Shown here piece after piece: positions 1 to 7,842 of a stretch of DNA of 64,000 bases. The stretch covers positions 85,712 to 149,711 of the forward strand of contig JAQTXZ010000003.1 of NCBI GenBank assembly GCA_028688515.1. The letters run 5' to 3'. How positions within the stretch are numbered: position 1 is the stretch's first letter; each line of letters starts with the position of its first letter. The translations under genes were made by a program, and so were the position numbers. The notes under the pieces were generated by a model that was not told where the DNA came from, ran no database searches, and saw nothing but the letters and a program-made list of their open reading frames with translations. The stretch is from Patescibacteria group bacterium. Its GTDB lineage: Bacteria; Patescibacteriota; Patescibacteriia; 2-12-FULL-60-25.

Positions 1-1074
1 CCTTTCCGGATCAGATGCATAACCGCACGGGCAAGGGTTCATGGCGGCAACCAAAATAAAACGCGCCGGGAAACACACGGTGCCAAGCGCGCGCGAAACG
101 GACACGAATCCGTCCTCGAGCGGCTGGCGCAAGTTTTCCAAAACTTGGCGCGTAAACTCCGGAAACTCGTCCAAAAACAAAACTCCGCGATGCGCCAAAG
201 AGACTTCGCCCGGACGCGGATGCGTTCCGCCGCCGACCAAAGCAGCGCCGCTCGCAGTGTGGTGCGGAGAGCGAAACGGCCGAGATAAACACAAACCGTC
301 GCGCGACAAAATACCGGCAACGGAATGGATGCGCGTAACCTCGAGAGTCTCGTCGCGAGTAAGCGATGGCAATATTCCAGGCAAAGCGCGCGCAAGCATT
401 GTTTTGCCGGAACCCGGCGGACCCGAAAGAAGAATGTTGTGCGCCCCGGCAGCCGCAATCTCCAAAGCACGTTTAGCTTGGTTTTGACCCTTAACTTCCG
501 CGAAATCCAAAACTCGCGCATCTTGCAAAACATTGCCAATGTCAACCGTTGGAAAAATCGACATCACTTCGGCGCCACTCAAATGGTCCACGACTTGTTT
601 TAAGTTTTGCGCAGCAAAAACCTTAACTCCGTTTACCAGCGCCGCCTCGCGGGCATTTTCCGCAGGAACTATCAACTCTTGATTGTCTGTTCTTTGTGCA
701 AACATGGAAACAGACAAGGCGCCGTGTACCGGACGCAAGCTTCCGTCCAAGCCAAGCTCGCCGACCATCACAGGCCAACCGTTTTTAGGTTCATCCAACT
801 GTTCGGACGCGACCAAAAGCGAAATCGCCAACGGCAAATCATAACCGGATCCGCCTTTGCGAATGTCCGCTGGCGCCAGGTTGATTGTCACGCGAGTCGG
901 CGGAAAATGCAGACCGCTGCGTTTCATGGCGCTCCTCACTCTTTCGCGCGCCTCTTGCACGGCCGTATCCGGCAAACCCACAACCATAAATGCCGGCAAA
1001 CCAAAAGATATATCCGCTTCGACCGAAACCGCGTACGCGTCCAAACCGATGATTGCAGCAGTGGGAATAGGCAT
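1..1074 (-). CDS. comM: ComM/YifB family Mg-chelatase-like AAA+ ATPase (3' end cut by window)
   Basis: The frame is open from ATG at 1074 to the window edge, giving 358 codons of a family usually near 500 residues, so the C-terminus is missing. The N-terminal part reads as the ComM/LonC-like domain (starts [16 protein letters not shown]). It is followed by an AAA+ module with Walker A GPPGSGKT near residue 220, Walker B FLDEFPEF near 298, and the family signature MNPCPCGY near 348. ComM of naturally competent bacteria is a hexameric helicase that promotes branch migration during integration of transformed DNA; that role here is inferred from the family. It is the last seen gene of a minus-strand group after lspA, 80 bases downstream of it. 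A TATATA stretch lies directly before the ATG and there is no SD, so a short leader is possible. Confidence 0.93.
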   Translation of the reverse strand, partial: MPIPTAAIIGLDAYAVSVEADISFGLPAFMVVGLPDTAVQEARERVRSAMKRSGLHFPPTRVTINLAPADIRKGGSGYDLPLAISLLVASEQLDEPKNGWPVMVGELGLDGSLRPVHGALSVSMFAQRTDNQELIVPAENAREAALVNGVKVFAAQNLKQVVDHLSGAEVMSIFPTVDIGNVLQDARVLDFAEVKGQNQAKRALEIAAAGAHNILLSGPPGSGKTMLARALPGILPSLTRDETLEVTRIHSVAGILSRDGLCLSRPFRSPHHTASGAALVGGGTHPRPGEVSLAHRGVLFLDEFPEFTRQVLENLRQPLEDGFVSVSRALGTVCFPARFILVAAMNPCPCGYASDPER

Positions 1075-1154
1075 ATATATACCCGGTTCCATATATAAAA
1101 AAACCTGGCAAGCGCATTGACAGTTGTGACTTTAACTTCAATTTTTCCGCTCAA

Positions 1155-1655
1155 CTATCTTTCAATTTTTGTTTGCGTTTCGTGACAATCCACATCCTTA
1201 TTTTCGATTTTTCTCACAAATTGACCGATTGCGTACATAATCAGACCGATTGTGATGAACGCGTCCGAGAAATTGATGATTGAAGTTTTAAAAAACATCA
1301 ACCAATCAAATACGTAAACATAGGTCACGCGATCATAAAGATTTCCGAGTGCGCCGCCCAAAACAAGGCAAAGCGCAATAAAATCCATGCGGCGGTTGTA
1401 TTTTAAAGCATCAAAAAGTCCGTAAGCCAAAACACCCAAAGCCAACAAACTGAACAATAAAATTAGAATTCTCGGGATGGCCAGGTTTCCCAGCAATCCA
1501 AAGTTGTGATGAATTGTGATTTCCAGCCACGAAAAAAACGCAGGGCCCTGCCTGACAGCGCCTTTCATGACTGCCATTTTAGTCACTCGGTCCGCAAGCA
1601 GCGCTCCCGCGCCAACCGACAAGCCGAGGACGGCTGTCAGTTTATCTATCTTCAC
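1155..1655 (-). CDS. lspA: Lipoprotein signal peptidase (signal peptidase II)
   Basis: A 166-residue integral membrane aspartic protease that removes the signal peptide of prolipoproteins after lipid attachment. About four hydrophobic segments are visible. The family landmarks are DRVTK (residues 22-26), GGALGNLYDR (100-109), and the two expected catalytic aspartates in VFDWL (D117) and NFSDAF (D131). The NxGxAF-type motif is altered to HNFGLLGN around residue 51. The start ATG overlaps the stop of the upstream zinc-finger gene by four bases (ATGA), which implies translational coupling. Presence of this enzyme indicates the organism makes lipoproteins. Confidence 0.93.
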   Translation of the reverse strand: MKIDKLTAVLGLSVGAGALLADRVTKMAVMKGAVRQGPAFFSWLEITIHHNFGLLGNLAIPRILILLFSLLALGVLAYGLFDALKYNRRMDFIALCLVLGGALGNLYDRVTYVYVFDWLMFFKTSIINFSDAFITIGLIMYAIGQFVRKIENKDVDCHETQTKIER

Positions 1656-2017
1656 ATTTCTTGGGTTAGAACCTTTTTGCAGGCGATGCAGCTGGATGAT
1701 GCAGGGCGGGCTTCGAGACGCTTTTCATCAATCTCTTTGCCGCAATATTTGCAAATGCCATACTGGCCTTTCTCGATCATTTCCAAAGCTTTTTTAACAT
1801 CTTTCAATTCCGCTTCCATACGAGCTTCAACAGAAAGCATATCAACAAACTCCGTCACCTCTGCAGCATTATCCTCTTCAGAATTACTTTGCGATTCCGG
1901 ATAATCAACATCCGGCTTGTTAGGATCTTTGGAACCTAAATCGGTCAGCTCTTGAATAAGCCGCTGTTCTTCTTCCAAAAGCAATCCTTTAAAATGTTCT
2001 GTTTTTTGAGTATCCAT
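1652..2017 (-). CDS. DksA/TraR-type zinc finger protein
   Basis: A 121-residue acidic coiled-coil protein ending in a four-cysteine zinc finger (CKYCG...CIAC near the C-terminus), the layout of TraR/DksA C4-type proteins. Members bind the RNA polymerase secondary channel and modulate initiation; whether this one does is inferred from family only. The reading frame could start at a TTG at 2029, but the ATG at 2017 (MDTQKTEHF) is preferred. There is no recognisable SD. It is followed by lspA with a four-base overlap, an arrangement (a TraR-like gene beside lspA) also seen in other bacteria. Confidence 0.85.
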   Translation of the reverse strand: MDTQKTEHFKGLLLEEEQRLIQELTDLGSKDPNKPDVDYPESQSNSEEDNAAEVTEFVDMLSVEARMEAELKDVKKALEMIEKGQYGICKYCGKEIDEKRLEARPASSSCIACKKVLTQEM

Positions 2018-2231
2018 AGTTTTAAACAATTACGAATGCCAAATTACGAATTACGAATCAATGTTTGATATCATTATATCGCAAGTAGGATACATGAGGA
2101 CAGATAAACGAGCAAGGGCGGGTCTCTGCTCGAAATAGCAAATGGCAAATGGCAAGAGTTATTGAGCAAAATAACAATCAACTATATGACTCTTGATATT
2201 TACTATGTGCTATTTGATATTTATCCGGGAA

Positions 2232-2834
2232 TTTTAAAAGGCCATGAACTGCCCTAATTTTTTAAATAAGTGGCGTCATGGCCTTCAGCCAAGACGCGGA
2301 TCCTGATCGTTGCACGACGAATCACTCTTGTTCAGGGAGTGACATTACAGATGTCGATAACGAAAAAAGTGGATACTTGCGTGTCTCTTGGCTGTAAGAG
2401 AAGCACTGCTGGTTCATCCCAATCCTGGCACTACTCCGAGACCTGCATAGGCCTCATAGTGGAGTGTAGCCTTATAGTACCCGCGAAGGGCACAGTTTTT
2501 GGATTTGATTTTAGATTTCGGTTGTTTTGGCGTTTTTTGCGCAGACTTTGCAAAGCAAAATCAGAACAAAGAACGCCAAAACGGGATCGAGATAATCCAT
2601 GCGATGGACATTCATGTGAACAGGCCATGATAAGCCCATCTTTTTTTAAGCAGTTAAGGTTCGATGAGGTGGTCCGGCTATGCTTGCCGACGTGACAAAG
2701 ACCACGGAAGTGGCTTTGCCTGTGCCTTGCGGCTGTTTGACTGAAAAAAGATCGTTTGGCTCGCGATCAACGAACCGACTTACAAAGAACGATCTAAGGT
2801 ACGAACTGAAAGTGCAAACTATCTAAAAGAACGT
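2232..2834 (-). ncRNA. Candidate non-coding RNA transcription unit (unknown family)
   Basis: This gene-free stretch carries transcription signals on the minus strand. A promoter (TTGATT at 2869-2864, 17-base spacer, TATAAT at 2846-2841) would start RNA near 2834. Two intrinsic-terminator-like structures follow: a stem at 2749-2795 (AGATCGTT/AACGATCT) ending in a U-run, and a stem at 2240-2283 (GGCCATGA/TCATGGCC) followed by TTTTAAAA. The RNA would be about 90 or about 600 nt. A further long inverted repeat (GTTTTGGCGTT/AACGCCAAAAC) lies near 2522-2583. No ORF here has protein-like composition. Conserved tmRNA, RNase P and 6S motifs were looked for by eye and not seen. Confidence 0.35.
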
Positions 2835-2840
2835 ATAATC

Positions 2841-2869
2841 ATTATACATGTTTTTTGACCTTCAATCAA
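2841..2869 (-). promoter_or_regulatory. Sigma-70 type promoter for the candidate ncRNA
   Basis: TTGATT and TATAAT separated by exactly 17 bases, reading on the minus strand, with no gene between it and the next terminators. Confidence 0.6.
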
Positions 2870-2949
2870 TCCTCGATCCCAATGAGAGAAAATATTGTTT
2901 TTATTGAGCCAAATTAACACAATGTACAGTCTTGTTAATAAAATGTGGA

Positions 2950-4107
2950 TTACCAGTGTATACAAAAATTCCAATTATCATCTTTTCTACTGATGACTAA
3001 ATTCTGCGGATAATCAAAACAGATCCCAATCCACGAACATAGGTTTCTAACGCTAACTTGATCAAAGCTCGCTAGTTCGTCACCTGGACATGTAACTTGA
3101 GATTCGCTCTGGTTGGGATTTAACGGACTGACGACTATCGCCGGATTCAAATCATAATGAAAAGAGCCATCGGCCGTTGTCGTTATGCTCAAATTCGTGT
3201 CATTTAAGCGCACATACTCATCGTAGACCGTTTGGTCACCAAGCAAACGCCGACTCTTGCCGATCAATTTCTTATCTTGAGTCAAACCAAGCGCGACTGA
3301 TGTAGGACTCGCATCGGCCGGACTGATCGTCAAGCGAAGACCTTCATCGTTTGCGCCCCAACCAACAAAACTCGACGACGGCATTCTGATCTGCAAACCT
3401 TGAGCTGCTGCAAAGTTAGCCAAATAATCACTTGCGGCACCAAAAATCTGGACAAAATTATTACGTTGTTCGAATGGATATGGGTTCTGACCGAACCCCA
3501 AATCCTCTACCGTCCACACACCGCCTTGATAATAACCCCCTAGTGTTTCCGGCACGTCGAGTTGACTGTCAGCGGAAGCAAGAAGACGCTTGGGCCAGAT
3601 TTTTAGCCAGATTCCTCGTCCCTTTGCTGGGAATCCCATCAAGTGCCAAGGCGATTGTCGTTCGACCGCAATCAACGAAGCTTCACCTTCAATTGTCTGC
3701 AATTTCCATACTGCCGTCTTCCCCTGTCCGAACAAGTCTGAAAGAGAAAAGACGTTGACCGCAAAGGGAACTGGATCTTTTCGTTCCTGATTAGAGTCGT
3801 CTGATAGTTTGACGTAGCCCAGAACCGTTGAGAGCGGACTGTTATTTTTTTGTGCAGACTTCCAAACTTCCGGCGAACCGACAGGCAATTCGACAGAGGC
3901 CGGAACTACAGTCAGCACCACGGCATTCGTTGGGATTGGAAGCGAGGTAAAAAACCAAAACCACAAGCAAAGCAGCGCGAGCGCAACCGCAAAGCTCCCC
4001 GCAACAAATGCGAGGAGCTTTGGGATGCGGTTTCTAACCGACGCCTGACCGTAAGAAACAATCGGCGAACCGGCGAAACCGGAATCATGAATATTTGAAT
4101 CGCTCAC
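2950..4107 (-). CDS. Membrane-anchored protein of unknown function
   Basis: A 385-residue protein that I do not recognise. A short polar N-terminus is followed by one strong hydrophobic segment (about residues 29-54, LLAFVAGSFAVALALLCLWF) and a large soluble region rich in beta-type composition, so it is probably anchored with its C-terminal domain outside. Three cysteines cluster near the C-terminus. The start is GTG at 4107 (no ATG fits better). It lies only 17 bases after pnp on the same strand, so the two are probably co-transcribed. No enzymatic motif is visible. Confidence 0.75.
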   Translation of the reverse strand: MSDSNIHDSGFAGSPIVSYGQASVRNRIPKLLAFVAGSFAVALALLCLWFWFFTSLPIPTNAVVLTVVPASVELPVGSPEVWKSAQKNNSPLSTVLGYVKLSDDSNQERKDPVPFAVNVFSLSDLFGQGKTAVWKLQTIEGEASLIAVERQSPWHLMGFPAKGRGIWLKIWPKRLLASADSQLDVPETLGGYYQGGVWTVEDLGFGQNPYPFEQRNNFVQIFGAASDYLANFAAAQGLQIRMPSSSFVGWGANDEGLRLTISPADASPTSVALGLTQDKKLIGKSRRLLGDQTVYDEYVRLNDTNLSITTTADGSFHYDLNPAIVVSPLNPNQSESQVTCPGDELASFDQVSVRNLCSWIGICFDYPQNLVISRKDDNWNFCIHW

Positions 4108-4124
4108 AAGTAGAGCCTAATGAA

Positions 4125-6458
4125 TTACAACGTGATTGAGAACGGGTCATTCTCACCCGCATGTCGTACTGCGTCGCTCGTCCCACGTCCCGCGTCCTGG
4201 TTTGGAGTTGATTTGTTGAACGGACGAGAATTGTCGCGTCTTGGGGCTGACGAACCAAAGCCTCCGCCGTTGCCGTTGCGAGGACCGTTGCCGCGCAATG
4301 ATGGACGAGAGCCTCCGGCGCCTTCTTTATAATCGTCTGCGGCGCGTTTCATGGATAAGTTAATGCGTCCCATGCTGTCTATTTCGTAGACTTTAACTTT
4401 TACAACATCGCCGATTTTTACCATGTCGCTGACTTTTTCTACGCGATACGGCGCCATCTCGCTGATATGCACCAAGCCGTCTTTGCCGGGCAGGATCTCA
4501 ACAAAGGCGCCGAAATCCATAATGCGCACAACGGGACCGGTAAAAATCTCACCGACTTGAACCTCGCGAGTCAAATTGTTAATCATCTCCTTGGCCTTGG
4601 TCATGCCTTCTGAAGTTGTGGAAGTGATGAACACGCTGCCATCGTCTTCGATATCAATTTCAACACCGGTTTGCGCAATGATTTCGTTAATGACTTTGCC
4701 TCCCGGACCGATAACATCGCGAATCTTCTCCGGATTTATCTGCATGGTCTCGATGCGAGGCGCCCACTTGGAAAGTTCCGCGCGAGGTGCGGCGATGCAA
4801 GCTTCCACAACATCAAGAATGTGCAAACGCGCAACTTTGGCTTTGGCAAAAGTTTCTTTGACGACTTCCATCGGCAAACCCAATGTTTTTGTGTCCATCT
4901 GAATCGCGGTAATACCATTTCGAGTACCCGCGACTTTAAAATCCATACCGCCGGCGCCGTCTTCCAAATCCTGCAAATCAGTAATCACTTGCCAGCGGTT
5001 ATTTTTTTCGTCTGAAGCAACGCCCATGGCGATACCTGCGACAGGTGCGACAATCGGGACGCCGGCATCCATCAAAGCGAGGGACGAAGCTGTCGCCGAA
5101 CCCATGGAAGATGAACCGTTGGAACCGAGCACTTCGGATACAACGCGAATCGTGTACGGAAATTTATCTTTTTCCGGGATAATCGGCAGAATGGCTTTTT
5201 CAGCCAGTGCACCGTGGCCGATTTCGCGGCGGCCCGGTCCGCGGTTGGACTTTGTTTCGGAAACCGCGTACGAGGGGAAATTATAATGATGGAAAAATCT
5301 GCGCACAACATTATATTCCATTGTGTCGATTGTCTGTGCCATGCCGGGGGCGCCCAATGTCACGAGAGACAAAACTTGCGTGTTGCCGCGCATAAAAAGG
5401 CCCGAACCATGCGTGCGCGGCAAGAGGCCGACATCTGCAGAGAGCATGCGTACCTCGTCCAAACCGCGACCGTCGGCACGGCGCTTTTCTTCCAAAATCA
5501 TGCGCGTTATTTCCGCTTCCACAAACCCATCAACAACTTCAGCGGCGACTTTGCGCTTGTCTTTGCCGACTTGCGCTTCGGTCAAATATGCATCCAATTC
5601 TTTTTTAAGATTGGCAACCGCATTTTTGCGATCGGCTTTTGATTTAAGCGGCACCGCAAACAAAGTCGTTTGCACGCGGCCCTTTAAAAACTCGCCGGCC
5701 TGCTTGTGCAAAGCCTCGCGTTCTTCCATCGCAACTTTTTCTTCTTCTGTCTTGGCCGTAAACACATCCAACTTTTCTTTGCCGTGAGCTTTGGCAACCT
5801 TGACGATAAGATCGACAACCGGCTGAAGATTTTGATGCGCAAACTCAACCATCTTAATCGCATCATCTTCGCTTGTTTGATTCATGCCTGCCTCAAGCAT
5901 CAACGTTTTGTTGTTCGCACCTGCTATTATGAACTCATTCTTTGCTTCGTCAATTTGCTGATAGGTCGGATTCAATACAAGCTGATCGCCGACTTTGCTG
6001 ATGCGCGTGGCGGCAATCGGACCGTTCCACGGAATGTTGGAAAGCATGAGCGCACAAGACGAACCAACAAGACCCAAAATGTCCGCATCGTTTTCCAAGT
6101 CATGGCTCAACACGGTTGTAACGACCGCGATTTCATTGCGCATGCGTTCATCAAACATCGGGCGGATGGCGCGGTCGATCAAACGTCCGGACAAAACCGC
6201 TTCGTCGGACGGACGGCCCTCGCGTTTGATAAAGCGCGAACCTTTGATTTTACCCGCAGCATAAAACTTTTCCTCGTAATCCACTTGGAGCGGGAAAAAA
6301 TCCAAGCCCTCGCGAATATTGCCCATGGTGGCGGTGCACAAAACAACCGTGTCGCCATAGCGCACGGTACACGATCCGTTGGCCTGTTGTGCCAAAAGAT
6401 CCACTCCGATTGTGAGCGTCCTACCACCCCATTCGATGGAATACTCTTTTTGATTCAT
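4125..6458 (-). CDS. pnp: Polyribonucleotide nucleotidyltransferase (PNPase)
   Basis: A 777-residue phosphorolytic 3'-5' exoribonuclease. Two RNase PH domains are separated by an all-helical region. They are followed by a KH domain (near residues 555-610, containing IGPGGKVINEII) and an S1 domain (VGEIFTGPVVRIMDFGAFVE). The C-terminal tail is glycine/arginine/asparagine-rich low complexity, as often seen in PNPases. The core region of the second PH domain (GPGRREIGHGALAEKA, then GSSSMGSATA) is intact, so the enzyme should be active in mRNA decay. The upstream region (6465-6555) holds a tandem-repeat hairpin in place of the usual rpsO; rpsO lies elsewhere in the window. Confidence 0.97.
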   Translation of the reverse strand: MNQKEYSIEWGGRTLTIGVDLLAQQANGSCTVRYGDTVVLCTATMGNIREGLDFFPLQVDYEEKFYAAGKIKGSRFIKREGRPSDEAVLSGRLIDRAIRPMFDERMRNEIAVVTTVLSHDLENDADILGLVGSSCALMLSNIPWNGPIAATRISKVGDQLVLNPTYQQIDEAKNEFIIAGANNKTLMLEAGMNQTSEDDAIKMVEFAHQNLQPVVDLIVKVAKAHGKEKLDVFTAKTEEEKVAMEEREALHKQAGEFLKGRVQTTLFAVPLKSKADRKNAVANLKKELDAYLTEAQVGKDKRKVAAEVVDGFVEAEITRMILEEKRRADGRGLDEVRMLSADVGLLPRTHGSGLFMRGNTQVLSLVTLGAPGMAQTIDTMEYNVVRRFFHHYNFPSYAVSETKSNRGPGRREIGHGALAEKAILPIIPEKDKFPYTIRVVSEVLGSNGSSSMGSATASSLALMDAGVPIVAPVAGIAMGVASDEKNNRWQVITDLQDLEDGAGGMDFKVAGTRNGITAIQMDTKTLGLPMEVVKETFAKAKVARLHILDVVEACIAAPRAELSKWAPRIETMQINPEKIRDVIGPGGKVINEIIAQTGVEIDIEDDGSVFITSTTSEGMTKAKEMINNLTREVQVGEIFTGPVVRIMDFGAFVEILPGKDGLVHISEMAPYRVEKVSDMVKIGDVVKVKVYEIDSMGRINLSMKRAADDYKEGAGGSRPSLRGNGPRNGNGGGFGSSAPRRDNSRPFNKSTPNQDAGRGTSDAVRHAGENDPFSITL

Positions 6459-6464
6459 ACGACT

Positions 6465-6556
6465 TTCGTTAGTCCGTAAAGTCCATAAAGTCTATAAAGT
6501 CCTTAAAGTCCATGACAATGATGGGCTTTTGGGACTTGACGGACCTTACGGAAACT
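6465..6556. repeat. Tandem AAAGTCC-type repeat forming a hairpin upstream of pnp
   Basis: Five imperfect copies of a unit like TAAAGTCCNTA (6475-6515) are followed by inverted matches (GGGACTTGACGGACCTTACGG, around 6532-6552), so the region can fold back. It lies between divergent pnp and the sigma gene. Confidence 0.6.
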
Positions 6557-6689
6557 TTAGGAAATTAATAATAGTAAGCCTATTTTTACATAAAATGACT
6601 GATTTGGCAACAGGTTGACAGCTGTCTCTTTTTAAACAAGAATAGCGGCAGTCCTTTCCCAATTTGATGGTTAAACATCGGAGGTTGCC

Positions 6690-7712
6690 ATGGCAAAGAC
6701 AAAAATGCCGTCGGAACCTCACGATGAGGAACCGGATGAGCACGAAATAGACATACTGCTTACAGCGAGACGCGATGAAATCTTCGCGTATGAGCAAACA
6801 TTGAAGAAATTCCGCCCCATTGCCACGAGGGAAGAATTTGACGAGCTGCACAAACGGTACGCTCAAACTGACGACCAAAGGTTGAGCCGAAAGGCGAGAG
6901 ACGCGATAATCTACGGCAACTTCAGACTCGTCGCTTACTGGGCTCTAATCTACAGACGGCCCGGTGTGCCCCTGCCAGAACTGATGCAGGAGGGCTTTCT
7001 GGGAATGGAAAGGGCTCTAGTGAAGTTCGAAGCGGAAAGAGGTTTGCGATTCAGCACTTACGCCAGCCAGTGGATCAGATCGGCCATGCAGCGTTATTTC
7101 ATCAACAATCTTGGGTGGCACATCAGCCGTGTGCCCGTATACGCCGCTGTACGGAAGAACTTGCTAAAGCGCGCCATAGAAAACTATCTGAAAGAGCACG
7201 GATGTAAACCCAACGACTACGAGCTCTGGCAATATGTGAAGACGCTTGATAGCAAGCTCGCCAAGAAGATGAAGCTGCACGATGTCGTAGAGCTGCGTCG
7301 CCAAATGCGTGAGTCGATAGTCAAACTGGACGCCAAGCTGGTCAGTAGCGAGAAAGACAGTGCAGCTTTCGGCGAACTGATCGCCGATTCGCGCGTCAGC
7401 ATCGAAGACACAGTCGCAGCAAAAGAGATGTTGGAGCTGTATCTGAAGGTCGTTGAGCGAGTCAGCGCCGAACTCGACAGAACATCGCCCCGCAACAAAG
7501 CAATCATTCTCGAACGCCTGGGCCTGAATGGCGAAAAGCCGACGCTGGAAAGTCTGGGCGCCCAATCCGATATAACCCGAGAACGCGTGAGACAGATCGA
7601 GAGCAAAGAGCTCCATCGACTGTCGTATCGCACTAAAATCTCGATTGGCGAGTTGAGGCGCCTAGCCAAAACCATCGAAGAACTTGAACGCATTATCTGC
7701 GCAGGCCGCTGA
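6690..7712 (+). CDS. RNA polymerase sigma-70 family factor
   Basis: 340 residues. Region 2 is well preserved: a core-binding helix near residues 75-95, and a -10 recognition part containing RGLRFSTYASQWIRSAMQRY near 119-138. Region 3 follows, and region 4 is a clear HTH with SLGAQSDITRERVRQIESK near 288-306. The N-terminus is short and acidic with no long region 1.1. It is smaller than housekeeping RpoD proteins, so it could be an alternative group 2/3 sigma or a compact primary one. It has a strong SD (GGAGG, 7 bases before ATG), a plausible promoter (TTGACA at 6615, 17 bases, AAGAAT) and its own terminator at 7725-7752. The next gene encodes sigma-region-4-like repeats and shares the same GAGGTTGCCATGG start context. 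Confidence 0.9.
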   Translation: MAKTKMPSEPHDEEPDEHEIDILLTARRDEIFAYEQTLKKFRPIATREEFDELHKRYAQTDDQRLSRKARDAIIYGNFRLVAYWALIYRRPGVPLPELMQEGFLGMERALVKFEAERGLRFSTYASQWIRSAMQRYFINNLGWHISRVPVYAAVRKNLLKRAIENYLKEHGCKPNDYELWQYVKTLDSKLAKKMKLHDVVELRRQMRESIVKLDAKLVSSEKDSAAFGELIADSRVSIEDTVAAKEMLELYLKVVERVSAELDRTSPRNKAIILERLGLNGEKPTLESLGAQSDITRERVRQIESKELHRLSYRTKISIGELRRLAKTIEELERIICAGR

Positions 7713-7724
7713 CGCGCGTTTATT

Positions 7725-7752
7725 GACAAAGCACCCTGCTTTGTCTTTTTTT
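7725..7752 (+). terminator. Intrinsic terminator after the sigma gene
   Basis: Perfect stem GACAAAGCA/TGCTTTGTC with a CCC loop, followed by seven T. Confidence 0.85.
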
Positions 7753-7842
7753 ATCGTCAGTATTGCAATTTTCAACAAAATCATGCAGGCTAAAGCTGCA
7801 AAATCGCACATTCACGTCCATTCGACAAGAAAAGAGGTTGCC

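Noticed and set aside
1..545. Overlapping ORFs on both strands at the window start
   Set aside because: They are frame shadows of the ComM-like gene, which runs off the window edge on the minus strand.
2270..2695. 141-codon plus-strand ORF in the gap after the DksA-like gene
   Set aside because: Composition is not protein-like, there is no SD or near-start promoter, and it runs against strong RNA hairpins; treated as chance within the candidate ncRNA locus.
2030..2949. RNase P RNA or tmRNA in the gene-free gap
   Set aside because: Conserved motifs such as GAGGAAAGUC or the tmRNA tRNA-like ends were not found on either strand by eye.
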